The notes beneath the pieces were generated by a model. It saw nothing but the letters and a program-made list of their open reading frames with translations. It was not told the origin of the DNA and did not search any database. From the NCBI GenBank assembly GCA_002205965.3, contig NADL03000596.1, positions 1,922,001 to 1,986,000 on the forward strand: DNA of 64,000 nucleotides. The letters are read 5' to 3'. Position 1 is the stretch's first letter, and every line of letters begins with the position of its first letter. Both the position numbers and the translations under genes were made by a program. The DNA is from Kappaphycus alvarezii (Eukaryota; Rhodophyta; Florideophyceae; Gigartinales; Solieriaceae). Of the stretch, positions 21,688 through 33,384 are shown in pieces.

Positions 21688-22590
21688 GTGGTGCACTACG
21701 TTTCGGATTCTTCAACTTTCCACAAAATCCTCGACATGCTCCGCAATGACCTATCTCATGCCCGTCTCTGTACGAGTAATCTGTTGGAACTCACCGGGGA
21801 GCTCCCCAAGGTAGATTGGCAAGTAGGCACTCGCACTACAGCCGCTCGAGAGATTGGAAACCTCAAGACCGTAGCATGCGACATGAATATGGCAGATCGA
21901 AAGGGTCCAGCGGGAGCAGTCACCCGCCTCATTGACGCAGCAGAAGCCACTTTCCGACGAGGAAATGCGTTCGTGGAAAACTTTATTGCAAAGTTCTACA
22001 GGGGGATGCCCACACCTGGCACTGAGGGAAGTTTTGGGTGATTTTACTGTTGGAAGATATATTCGATCTACGGCACTGCCCAAGGAACAAAACGACGGAC
22101 CCTTAGCTGACGACTCGCATCCCAATGAAACCCAACAGTTGTCTCCGATGCACAGGACACCGCCGGTGCAGCATCGGATCCGCACACTCCAGCAGGGGCC
22201 CACCGCGAAACAGCCACAAACATCGGACGATGGAATGGAGATACCGGAGCTCGCTACAGTCCGGGAGGAACACGAAAGCGCCACACCACCGGCGACAAGC
22301 ACGACACCCACGCCCCCCAAAACTGCGGAACTCTCGCCAGCCAACCTTCGGGTTGCAATACCGTAGGAAACAGGCACCGCCCAGCGGCTCAAAGGAACCA
22401 AGCCCGATGTTCCTGGAGCCCCCTCCATTAAAATGGCGAAGATCAGGCGACGCACTCGCCACATCCGGGCCCCGTCGCAGCGCATGAAGGAGTTGCAGAT
22501 GGCGAAGGCACAACTCGACCCTGTTCCTCCGGAACCCGCAAACAGTCCACGCCAACCACGCCCCTTCCCTCGGTCTAAGATGCCCTGAAC
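21688..22590 (+). other. Degenerate coding-like stretch, possibly an ORF1 relic
   Basis: A 117-codon frame (21688-22041) is followed in other frames by a Thr/Pro-rich stretch (to about 22366) and a basic stretch ('IKMAKIRRRTRHIRAPSQR', about 22430-22480). No domain is recognisable. The charge pattern and its position upstream of the same-strand LINE relic would suit a decayed ORF1. Confidence 0.3.
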
Positions 22591-23095
22591 AGCCAGCTAA
22601 GGTTTTCAGACTTCGACCGCGTACCCGGGAATTGCATGGAGTCTCGCAATATTACTCATACGGTTCTTCCGCACTGCAGCGAACGCACGGAATCCTGATG
22701 CAATTCGCATTGCCTTCCACCAGATACACCTTTTCTGACTACAGTCTCGCGACGTCTGCTGATTAGGAAAGCCGGATAGCGGTCTCAGAGAAGGCAAGGC
22801 CGAGGACTTCGCGAACGCATCCGTCCGTCAACGCAGGCAAACGGGGTGAATTTGGGACAGATGCAATTCAAGCCCATCACACCAGAGAAGAACGAATCGT
22901 CCGGCGTCCCCCTTAGCAGACCGGCACGGGGCACGGCCGCAAGTTCCGCCGAGTAGCTCATTTAGCTACAGCTGCGTAACATGGGCGTGCGATGCGTACC
23001 CTAAATCAGTCGCGCATGGGTGACGTGCGTGACCTGGAAACTAAAGACCGTCTGCGCGGGTTGCACCCGGTACCAGTACCGCAGCGGCGTGGATA

Positions 23096-23145
23096 CAACC
23101 TACTACATCTTCCATACATTAAGAAACCCAAAAATTCCTCCAGTC
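23096..23145 (+). repeat. Dispersed repeat fragment, copy 2
   Basis: ACATCTTCCATACATTAAG followed by AACCCAAAAATTCC closely matches 6930-6975. It abuts the start of the readable LINE relic. Confidence 0.6.
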
Positions 23146-23149
23146 TGCG

Positions 23150-24560
23150 GTAACAGCTATTGAAGCGAGAGACCTTCCGCTCTCGATGGACGTTGCTGAG
23201 GAGGCGGTTCTACACGCTCTACGACGCCTGAACCCAAACTCTGCACCGGGCTCTATCAGAATGTCCTCACGGCTCCTTCGTTTGCTGGCCAACACAACAG
23301 TGAGTCCGACGCATGGATGACAGGTATGTCGGAGTTAACTGCCGTTGTGACTGCAGGGTGACGTTCCAGACGACAAAATCCCTCTGACCTCTTCTGTGAC
23401 ATTGCAACCAGTCCAACTGGGATCGCCGTGCGGCGCCTTGTAAGAAAGGTGCTCTACCACAAGCACTGGAAGACACGGGGAAGTTCCTCACACCCCTGTA
23501 AGAGGTCAACGACGTGCCCTGAGGACTAGATTCTATTTTGCATGAAGCAAGGAGACCGGTCCAGCACCAAGGCGACGAGGAAGAGTATGCACTGGTGTCC
23601 GTGGATGGACGTAGCGCCTTCAATCGGTTCTCGAGAGAAAGCATACTAAACTTGCTGCCGACCAATGTACCGTCGCTAATATTGCTTGTAGCGTCTGCAC
23701 AAGACATCTCTGGCCAAGGAGGGATGCAGCAAGGGGACCCGGTAAGCGTGCAGACCTTTTTCCTCGTAGTGCATCCATTCGAAGCGGAAATTGCCGGGCG
23801 AACAAAGCACGGTCTACGCAGATGGTTTGCGGGGGACAGCAACCTTGTAGGCACTCATGCGGAGCCCGAAAAGGCAGTCTAGACCCTTAGCTCCAGAGGA
23901 CCCGGTCGTGATTTGCACTTGAATCCGGCAAAAGCACGTCAAATTCTGGCCGAACCAGCCTGTCAACCGAACATCGTCACTACCGCACCGCTTACCAAGG
24001 AAGAACTTTCCACTTAAGGCATTGGCCTCCTCAGGGGCCCGATTGGGTCGTCCCAAGTCCTGGAAAATTATCTCAGAGAGAAAATCAGAGGCTGCAACCA
24101 TACGTTGTCGCTGATCTATGCAATCGGAGACGCCACATACAGTTCCACCTTCGCTGGGTGTGTGCTTTGGCATGTAAGCTTCAACATGTGGTGAAGCAAA
24201 CTCCGCGGGTGTGACTGCTGCCATTGCACTGAGATTTGACCAAGAGCAGATGGAATTTTACTTGCGCTCCAAGACTGTGCCCACGAGCGGTGTATTTCGA
24301 CGGCATTTGCCCCTACCTCTGCGCAATGGCTGTCATGGCTTCACACCTGTGGCGACGCTCAAAGTCGAAGCATATGCGGCGAGCATTTCATCGAAGAGTT
24401 CGTACCCCGCGTTGCTAGGAAATGTCACACCTCGGACGCTACTATCCGCACGCGCCTCTACCCGCCTCTACGAGCGCATCAGTTGCGCGTTGTGGTCGTC
24501 TGTGGCCAAGGCCGCCATATCGCGCCCCACCGCACGTGGCCGACGTGGATCACCCGGTTA
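23150..24560 (+). pseudogene. LINE-like reverse transcriptase relic
   Basis: Plus-strand frames read 'EEAVLHALRRLNPNSAPGS' (RT fingers, about 23190-23260). Next come motif A 'LVSVDGRSAFNRFSRE' (about 23600), motif B 'GQGGMQQGDPVS' (about 23715-23750) and motif C 'WFAGDSNLVG' (about 23825-23850), where the usual first Asp of the YxDD pair is Gly. Post-palm strands 'LHLNPAKA' and 'GIGLLRGPIGSS' follow. Frames change and stops occur throughout. It resembles the family of the relic at 20558-21140 but has the opposite orientation. It is inactive by sequence. Confidence 0.65.
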
Positions 24561-26091
24561 GCTCTTAGCTAGCGATATAGTCGGGTCCTGCAGCGGACAT
24601 ACAGTTCGGTACAGTACAGTACGTCATGCTAATGCCGCAACGCCATCATCGTGCGCCAGACGATCGTTACGTGGTTATCGTACCACAAGTGGAGTGGAGA
24701 GCGTGAAGTAAGAGCAGGCATCATTTTCATGTGAAACGGGGGTTGTAGCGGGGTCAACAAGAGCATGTCTGGCGGTTGCCATGTTTAGTTCCTTCCGTGC
24801 CGCTCAAGAATGGGGTATGGAAGCTCAAGGTGGCATGAGTTAGCCCTACTTTCTCGAGAATGGCGCGGTTGACGCGAGCCAGTAAGGAGACTCCTGGAGG
24901 AAATTCGAGGATCCCAGGCCCATTATAGGCCTACGCCGTTTGTGGCATCAATACCTATCACGCGGTAATCGGTGCTTCCCAAGCTGTTCTAGGGCATCCG
25001 TGCGCATGCCGCAGCCGGCTTATTCGCGTTTTGGTTCCGAACCCTTTAGTTTTTGAGTTCGAAGAGAACGGAGGGGAGCAAACCCTCCCTTGTAAGGTGG
25101 CGGAGAGCCTCCAAAACGGCTCGAAGTCTAACTATCCATGCTCGAACGCACCTGTGAGTGGTAGCTTTGCCGAAAAAGCGGTATTGCGGCGTCCGAATTG
25201 TTGCCCCCGGTCAGACGGGCGTCGAAACGATTGAGGGTTGATAGGACGGGAAACCCCGCATCACTAGTGGCTATTAGCGCATACAGAAGTGGCTGATTTA
25301 GTTCAGGGCGTAAAGCGGATTTTATATTCATTTTTAGGGAAGCGCGTTGGAGGCACCGTTTCAAGAGGATGTGCTATGTGTGAAGTTCACGCGTGGTTCT
25401 CGGCAGTCTGCGGCTTAAAGCACAAGTGGTTTCGATCGGAGGGCACGCGAGACTTGCGTGTACAGGGCCTTGGGGAAGTATTCTATTGTCCTTGAGATAG
25501 ATCGGATACTGCCTCGCTGCGCCCGAGTGGTTCCATCTCTCTTGGAGAAGCGTTCTCACTGGGCGATTTTCTCTTCTGTTAGTACCGCTTTAGAAAACAC
25601 ACCATTCAGCGACCGACAAGGCGCTGGGGATGTTTCTGAAGATTTCAGATTATGTCGAGCCCAGAGAATTAGTCGGGTGGAGTTCTGACTCAAAAAAGTC
25701 AAACGTATATGCGCTGGGTATGGTACCTCTACCTCGGAAGTCAGAAGTATTTACGGCAAGATGCTTGCACCTTGAGAAGCGTTGTGCGGGGACAAACAAC
25801 TGTTTGCTGCCCCGTACCCATATGCCTCTCTCGCAAGGCCTGCGCGGAAATGAAGCGAGCGATAGGATCTCAGGAGCCCCGTGGGTAGCACATCAAGATT
25901 CACAAGCAGAGCCACAACCGGTTTGCATCTGGCGTTTTCACTCGCCTGAAGGTGCGATTCAAGGGAAGGGTGACAACTTTCGACCGTCATTCTGATCTCC
26001 AAGAAGTCACGGACTTTTCTAGTCAACTATTGCTAATTTTACAACATCAACGAAACAATGGGGATCTCTCGGGGCCGTGATGGACCATGAA
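24561..26091. other. Intergenic DNA
   Basis: Several plus-strand ORFs up to 121 codons (25630-25995) without recognisable features. They may be decayed TE sequence. Nothing further can be supported. Confidence 0.35.
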
Positions 26092-27704
26092 TCACTCCAA
26101 CTTCAATTCGGCAGGCTTGCCTTCTTTCCCTAGGTTTCTTAAATGGCTGATGTGCGCTCCCAGTGCTGATCCAAAATTGTTGAAGACAGTGAACTTATAA
26201 CCATATTTTGCGGCCACCTTCATCACGATTGGCGTCAGGGCGGGATAGTGAACCTGACTAACTGATGGGAACAAGTGGTGAATCGTTTGGTAGTTCAGCG
26301 CCCCCGAGAAGTAGGTAGCGACTGGGTCGTTGTGGCCATAATCGACGGTCGTCTTGATCTGCGACTCTGCCCACTCCATTTCGTACATGGCCGGGCATTT
26401 GCCGCTCTCTCTCTTCTTCTGATCCGAGAAGAGAAATTCCACGGCATCAGAGACGTGACTGACCTGAAAGTTGAAGGCCAACCAGTAACCTGTCACAAAC
26501 TCTTGCACCAAGAACAATGCCAACAACTGCTTCCCAGTGACTCCATTCCAGAACACCATCGGAACTACGAAACGATAAAACGCCCAAATCAGCTTACTTG
26601 ATACCATTCTCAGATAATCCTGCACAGAAATTGGGTTAATTCTAATGGGGCCATTCCTCAGCTGACTGAAAACCTCAGTCAAGTCTGTCAAGCGACTCTT
26701 CAACCCAAGCAAACCGTACAGTGGCGGCATGTACAACCATTGCCATTTGTAGATCGCCGACCACATCTGCTGCGGCACCAACCGGCGCGGATCACCCACT
26801 AACGCCGAAGGCAAGTCGGGATCGGCACCCATGGAGTTTGTGTAAACATGATGCCCCAAAACGTGTTGATTGCGCCAACTCAACATAGAGCTACCAGACA
26901 CATAGTCTAAGGAAAACCTGCCAACATTCCACCACCACCTCTCCGTGTTGCCCAAAGCGACATGAGACGCATCGTGCATCCAACCTGTCAACGGCATCCC
27001 CTGGCACACGCCCGCAACAATTGCCAATAGTATTTTCCCCCACATATCGATGTCATCTCTGGCGTACAGGCCGTAATAGCAAGCAGATGACAGGATGTAG
27101 ACCGGGGCCATCCTCATTACCATCCCCAAGGATCTTTGCTGTTCTTGCCGGTGGTTTCAAAGTAGTTTTTCACCTCTTTCGCGGCCTCTCTGTAAAATCC
27201 AGAGTCTTTCTTGTACACTGGATGTTCATACGTTGCCAAACTTCCAATGCAATACTTGTCCAACATCTTCTGAGGGACATCAGTCATCGGATGGTAGCTC
27301 AGGAACAGGTCAGTAGCATCTCTTCCAATCGCGGCCAGCAAGATCTCCGACCCCCCGGGATGTTTGTCTACAAACATGGTTATATCAAATACGCGACCAT
27401 CCACGGCGATCCAAGCCGACTCCTCCGTGTTGTGGCGTGCAACCTCCTCCCAGGTGTATACCCCATCGCGCTTTTCAAACATGTGCTTCGGGGAGGGTTT
27501 CTTAGGTTTGAAGCCAAGAACACGATTATCGTACAGACGAGCGACTACCTCCGTCTGTAGGGCAATGAGAAGAGGAAGTGACCACCACGGAGTGACACGA
27601 AAGGAACAAAGCAGGAGGGACAGAGAAGTCGAAAACAAGACGGTGGTTCGTGCGGCACGATATCGCGCTTTGGCCGTGGGATGGGAGCTCGGGATCACGC
27701 CCAT
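26092..27704 (-). CDS. Cytochrome b5-fused front-end fatty acid desaturase (one frameshift)
   Basis: A membrane desaturase of the delta-5/delta-6/delta-8 front-end family, acting in long-chain polyunsaturated fatty acid synthesis, normally in the ER. The first frame (27117-27704, 195 aa) starts with ATG. It has a hydrophobic segment (about residues 22-52) and a cytochrome b5 domain with the heme motif HPGG (115-118). The second frame (26092-27129, 345 aa) has the three histidine boxes: HDASH (52-56), HVLGHH (89-94) and QTIHH (281-285). The Q in box 3 is typical of front-end enzymes. The frames overlap at 'CCTTGGGGATGG' (about 27120). One extra G in the G4 run would fuse them at the expected domain boundary ('DPWG' into 'MVMRM'). 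Regiospecificity cannot be told from sequence. No intron is apparent. Confidence 0.9.
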
Positions 27705-29002
27705 GGTGACGGAAAAATGGCGCAGACAGGCGGGAGGGAAGGCGATGAATTCGCTTGGTTAGGTTGAACAACCAAGGGGAGGCGAAAAGGGGATGAAGGG
27801 TTTTCGAGCGCACTTTATCAGATGCGAAAAAGGCACACGAAGATAACCGCGACAGGGAACAATAGCAAGAATCCCAGGCTATGTCCGGTAGTACAGTATT
27901 GTCCACAGGGAAGTCGTGCGATGTGTCACAGAAACAAAGCGCGGTGGTGATGGCAGATTCAAACCCTTCGCCTTACTGGATCGGAATTCCGGGGGGTGCT
28001 CGGGGACTCGATAAAAAGAGCACGCAAAATATCAAGAAACGATCGATTCTGATTTTTTCATTTTTTCGGCCCCAGGACACAGGTAAGGGAGGGCAACTAG
28101 GGATTGACAAGTGGCTGATTAGGGATATGGAGAAACCCGATTGGTGACGGCGAAGCGGCATGGACGGATATTGGATTTTAGGTAACCGGCTATCCACAGG
28201 TGAGGACACGTGGGGTGCGCCCATTAGATGATGAAATTTATTTCAATGTGCTTTCTACAAACTTACTGTACTGTAAGAGCAAAATTTTTGAGGGCTTTTT
28301 TCAGGGTTGCCAAGTTACTGTCAGATTTTTCTGAAAATTAAAATTTCAATTCTTTTTGAATATGAGGTTGCGACCCCATTTTTTGTTGAACCCTCTCCAC
28401 TGCCACGCTACGTACTGTCTTATGTTAATCCTCAGCTGGGCTTACACTACAGGAAACGGTCCAAGGAGGGGCAAACCGTTGGGTTCCGATGGACCGGGGA
28501 AGACTAAACTTCTAAAGTACAGTAGGATAGACTAAGAGGAGGCGTGCAGAGTCGCCCAACCAACAGGTCAAGCTATGACACAACGAACACCCTACCGTCT
28601 CTCCCTGTGGCCTACGTCACCACCGTGTCCAGTAGAGCTATATGTCAATGGGAGCACGGAAAGTACGAGCCGTTGCCGATGCAGCAGAAAAGCGGAGAAG
28701 AGGAACCTAGCCTCGAAAGTGGCTGATATTCCTGGCGAGGTCCTGCCAGGACGATCGTGGCTAGGATGGAATATTGTACCGCTAGCTTTTGACTCGCTTG
28801 GATCTTTGACGCACGTCCGAGAATGACTTGATATTAGTTATGCGACATTTCGTCAGCACCTGAATTGGGTGACGGTCATTTGACCCCAAGAATATTTTCC
28901 TCCTGCGATACTGTAATCAACTGATGTAGTATGTTGGTTTTTACTTTAACAGATGGCATGTATAGGGATCACCATTATCTGGCCCATATGTGCAGCTGAG
29001 AG
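27705..29002. other. Intergenic DNA upstream of the desaturase
   Basis: No protein or RNA gene recognised. A short ACTGTACTGTA palindromic motif lies near 28266. The last five bases, GAGAG (28998-29002), are the left target duplication of the Copia element. Confidence 0.45.
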
Positions 29003-29541
29003 TGTCGTTTCAACCGCCCCTTTTGACTGCCTAGCCCAGCGATAAACCAGTACAATCTGGAAGCGCTTGGTCGTTGGGCTGTGGTGACGCGAATGAGGGA
29101 TAAAGTGTTGCTTCTAGAGAGCGGTGAGTGCGTCTCTTCGCGCAAGTTTGAGGTGATAGTGATGTCACTACTATTACTTCAAAACCCTCGTCCCCCCATC
29201 CACCGTTACGGCGGGGAGGGCATCACATTTTATTCAAAACAGATCGTAGCACGTTGGCGCTAGTCGCCAACCTGCGATCAACAAATAATAATTCAATAAA
29301 AAACATACATAAATAAAAACAACGTGTGCACTACAGTATCAACAAAATCGTTTAGGGGAGCTCAGCGTGAGCTCGCACCACATAGTATCCCAAACCTCCC
29401 ATCATGTCCAATACGGAATGTACCCTTTCTCTTTTCACAGTTTGGGCAGTACTGTATATACTGCCCAGTACAGTATATCAAGTACAGTACATTAGTACTC
29501 CCCTAGACCACAGTTTCACCTGGAATTCCGCATTATTGAAA
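29003..29541 (-). repeat. 3' LTR of the Copia element 29003-36283
   Basis: Matches 35747-36283 along its length with substitutions and small indels. It contains the palindromic cluster GGGCAGTACTGTATATACTG near 29449. The inner end is mutated: CATTATTGAA here against CATTATTAACA in the partner. Confidence 0.9.
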
Positions 29542-29745
29542 CTGCCTTCATTTGTTAACAACGACTGTTTTGACCAAGAGTGATGATGTAATATTCATCG
29601 GTGCCCAATCACGCGAACGCCCCCAAGACTCTCAGACACAGGGTAGACCTCTAGGTGATGCCACTGTCTCTAACGAGGTGGGTGTGGGGGTTCTAAATCT
29701 GGGGAGCACCTCGAATGCCAGTCAGCTAACTGGCATTAAAAAATT

Positions 29746-30490
29746 ATGGCCTGGGACGATTCTCAAATCAAGGGGCGGCTATTTCAAAAGGGGGCCTTCT
29801 TCTCGTCAATCAGTGCACAGAGTGGTATTTCGTCGATGTACGCCGTGACAATCGCTTCGTATTCTTTGAGGAGCTACAAGAATTTCTCATTTCAAGTTCG
29901 GGCTGAAACTCCTTCTGCTAAACAGCGTGCCGATACGAATGTCCTCCTACAGGCACCGGTCGTAAAAATCACGAAATATAACTAAAGGCGAGCTATCACC
30001 ATTAACCGCATATAGTAAGGTTCGATCCTGGTGCCTTGAGAATCCAGGCTTTTCACTTGCCCAGTATGGTCCTGGCTCACCAGGCAAGGGTACTATTGCC
30101 AAAGAATATTACAGTGACAGTAACGTACCCGTCATCGGGCACAGAAGGAAAGTAAATTTTCTATTTGTCTCCGTATCCAATTATTTTGCCAGGCTTGTCA
30201 GTGAAGAAACTGGAAAGCTTGTGAACGCAGATGTTAAAAATATTGAAGGTTTTTTTCCTTCAATTGGCAGTACGCAGAGAGCTCTTCACAAAATAATGCC
30301 CAATTACACCTTGCGTAAGGTCAAGGATGACGACTTCGGGCGAAATAATTTCTTGGCTTGTCAATTTGGAGAACGGAGTATTCATTGTGAGACTGCGTGC
30401 TGGAACAACCGTTGATCATTGTGTTGTCATCGATTCATCGAGAAAGGAAATCGTGGATGGTGAGGATAGAAAACCAATGCGACTCTGTTA
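29746..30490 (+). pseudogene. Opposite-strand coding stretch inside the Copia element, function unknown
   Basis: Three successive plus-strand frames look coding. 29746-29985 contains 'FFSSISAQSGISSMYAVTIA'. 29965-30414 is about 150 codons open, with 'AQYGPGSPGKGTIAKEYYSD' and 'VKNIEGFFPSIGSTQRALHK'. About 30388-30486 contains 'TTVDHCVVIDSSRKEIVDGE'. They are antisense to Gag-Pol and lie between RNase H and the 3' LTR, where some plant LTR elements keep an extra antisense ORF. No Met start is obvious in the middle frame. The DHCVVID strand recalls the His strand of papain-like folds, but I cannot show a catalytic Cys, so no function is assigned. It could instead be a nested insertion. Confidence 0.45.
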
Positions 30491-30630
30491 GCGTTCTCTA
30501 CGAGCTTGTGGTGGGTACAAGATGGTTCTATGTGGCCGTAGGTGCGGGAGCTGTACTGCTCTCGCAAGTAGGGAATACCATTAGTAAATTAACTTCCGAC
30601 TTTATGTTACCATTGATTAATAATCCATTG

Positions 30631-31383
30631 CTACGGGGTTATATCAAGGCGTCCGGTAGTCAACATATTACGTAATCCAGCTTGGCTCATGGACTTGGTA
30701 ACCCCGTCTGCTATGTTAGAAGAGCTTCTCACGAAACCGATATCCGATATGGTTCCATCCTTGAAGCCTTGTCTCCCGGCGGCAATATCAAACATCATCC
30801 TTTTCTCTGAAGTTCTTGATCCTTTAGATATGATACCTAAGAGTGATTTGCTATCCGTAAATAGCTCGATTGGTATTTTCTTTCCCATCATGGCACTCAG
30901 CTCATCTGCAGGCGTGGCTGCTATATCAAAAAGGTCACTGAAAGCTATAAATTCACCGGCCATCGCAGATCTTGATACTCTACGAGACTTATAGGAATTG
31001 AAATGTATGGATACCACAGCTCCCTTCTCATCTTCAATCAGGCAAATGTGCCCAAGCTGTGATGATAAATCAGCGTTGTTAGCGAAAGAGGAATCTGAAT
31101 AACCAATCACCTTCAGGCTGTTGCTATCCAGCCTCAATAGTTTTAAATGAACCATATGTTGCTTTGCATATCGGATTGCCCGGTTGAGTTGTCGTAAAAT
31201 CTTGTCACAAGATGATTCAAACATGGACTCGGTAACCAGGGCCAGCTGTGATATTTCAAACAGGCAGTACGGTCTTCTGTCCGAAAGGCAAGCTAATTTC
31301 ATTCTCATAGATCGGAATAAATGAAATGACGCGTCTGTGGAGAGTTCCTCCAATTTATTAAGGTAGAAATTTTGTTCCTGCAC
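30631..31383 (-). pseudogene. Copia RNase H region (element 29003-36283)
   Basis: A 250-codon open frame with Copia-type RNase H features: 'VIGYSDSSFANNADLSSQLG', 'RSAMAGEFIAFSD', 'IELFTDSKSLLGIISKG' and 'SSSNIADGVTKS'. It closely parallels the frame 48205-48786 of the second Copia element. It degrades the RNA strand during cDNA synthesis. Confidence 0.85.
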
Positions 31384-31733
31384 AATAGAACCATCAGTCT
31401 TTTCGTGTAAATCGAAACCAGTAAAAGTGCATGGAGGGACTGCTCTTCTGCCATATCAAACTTCTCATGAGTCCTCCTGCACAGTTTTTTGAATGAGTCG
31501 TCGCCTGCTCCTAAAAGGTCATCAACGTATCCACCTGATAATCCCTTTAGAGTTCCCTATTCATAAGTATGTATAGAGCTGGATCAGATTGGAGTTGTTT
31601 CATTCCTAGATCATTTAAATGGTGTTTGTACAGGGTATCGTACCACATATCGCCCGGCTCACACAAACCCGTAGAATGGCTTTAGGAGTTGCAAACATTT
31701 CGATTGGTCAGGCTCAACTTCCGGGACTTTTTT

Positions 31734-32084
31734 CTAGATAAAGACTTCGCGTGTTAGCGGCTCGGCTGACTGAAGGTAGGCCTGCCGAACATCTGATGTC
31801 CAGACGTGGAAGTTGTGCATCGTTGCAAGACATAGCAGTATCCGTATATACTGCGGTTGGAGAGTAGACGTTGAATGGACTATCAGATGTTTTAACCGGT
31901 CACAGTGTCCCCCGATGACATATCTAGCCTTGAATTTTGTTCCACCGTCCTCAGTCGATTTGATTGTCAGCACGAACCTTCCGGGCAACACGTTACCATC
32001 AGGAGGGATATCTTCTTTCAGAATGACTTTAAAAGTGCCTCGTTCAAGTAAATTTCTGACTTCCCTTTTCTTTGCCATCGTCAT
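31734..32084 (-). pseudogene. Copia reverse transcriptase N-terminal part (element 29003-36283)
   Basis: Reads 'GNVLPGRFVLTIKSTEDGG', 'FKARYVIGGH' and 'HNFHVWTSDVRQAYLQSAE', the RT fingers and motif A with its catalytic Asp. The motif C region (about 31390-31730) is decayed and out of frame. Confidence 0.8.
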
Positions 32085-32156
32085 TTGCTCGGATCTGGCT
32101 CTTGGATCGGTTGCGTGGATAAATTCAGTGAGGTAGATTGAAATTTCTTTCGGTGT

Positions 32157-32951
32157 TCAAAAGGTACGTAGGCCATGACGAAGCTCTGTGAAGAATGAGT
32201 TTGCAAGTGATTCCGGATCGTAGTACCTCTTCACTTGTGCCACGTTAAAAGGGCCTGCTGCGCCTGTACGGGAATCTTGAATGAAGAAGATTTTCTTATC
32301 ATTATCAACCGCCATCACTTTGAATGGCCCTACCCATTCGCTAATGCGATTTTCCACTATCTTCTCCTTCCGAACCAAGACTTGGTCTTCGACATTGCGA
32401 ATGAAATTGGCTGAAGATGGAGTTGAGTATCTGAGCGCTCTATCTATACGCATCTTTGCCATATGCTTCTGCATCTCCTTTCTTGGGGATCTTGCGAGCT
32501 TTGCCCTGCTAAGGAGGGTGGCGCGGTGTTAAGGAGTCTCAGGGCCGTTGTTAATTCTCGGGAATTATCCGAACACAAGTACTGAAGGTACGAGCCCCTC
32601 AGTCCCTAAGATGGCATTCATAGCTTTAGCAGCCAATGACAAGGCGACTTCCAGTTTTGTACTCGGTTCTTGTGCCATGATCTTGTAATAGGTACTCCGA
32701 AGTGGTTGGTGGAATCTCTCAGCGATTCCTAGACTTGAGTGCGCTTCAATACCAGTCCTTTCGACTTCCACATTGAAGAGTGCACCTATATCCACGAAGA
32801 GGGGGCCAAAGTTTGCACCTTGGTCCATCAACATGCGATTAGGGAGCCCTGTGTAGATAGCTGCCCAACATACCGAAATGGTTTTCCATATTGTTTTTGT
32901 CGACACGTCTTTCAGGAAGGCAGTGGCTGAAAAACGGGTACCCTCGTCCAC
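32157..32951 (-). pseudogene. Copia integrase core and tail (element 29003-36283)
   Basis: The frame 32565-32951 holds the core: 'DEGTRFSATAFLKDV', 'MLMDQGANFG' and 'SSLGIAERFHQPLR', giving candidate D, D and E residues. The frame 32157-32474 holds a C-terminal barrel-like domain, 'ISEWVGPFKVMAVDNDKK'. This tail has a clear counterpart at 46692-47180 in the other Copia copy. Confidence 0.83.
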
Positions 32952-33384
32952 AATATGTAATACGGCCGGTGGTAGATATAAATTACACCTTATAATATTT
33001 GTTCGTTGAACGGAACGTCTTCTGCACCGAAGAACACTCGGAAGCAGGTTGGAGCGTTATGCATCCTCGGACGCCGATGAAACCTTTTTGTAATATCCTT
33101 CAAATATGCAAGGGCCTCCGATGTTGCCTCCTCCGGTCGCGCTCACTTCAGTAGACTGAATAGCTTCTGGGCAAAAGGATGGAAAAACTGTTTGTGTAGT
33201 TCCAGAATATGAGTTCTACTGAAAAAAAAGTTTTCAGGAGGAGTACTTCGGCGAATACATGGGTACTCCATGGGCGGCGTAACGGTACAAACCATTTATC
33301 GGCGTACTGTACTATCTCATCAGGTCGAGTGAACTTCGATCTCTTGGTGAGCCTATTTGCCACAGTATCGGCAATCAACGATTC

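Noticed and set aside
21751..22485. A 244-codon minus ORF (Ser/Cys/Gly-rich)
   Set aside because: Low-complexity composition and overlap with better coding-like plus frames suggest a chance open frame.
24561..26030. A possible structural RNA or small gene region
   Set aside because: No tRNA or rRNA core motif or recognisable domain could be identified; only random-looking short ORFs.
27060..27127. An intron from the GTAATGAG at about 27118 explaining the desaturase frame change
   Set aside because: It would remove 'PVYILSSACYYG', which reads as conserved desaturase sequence, whereas adding one G restores everything.
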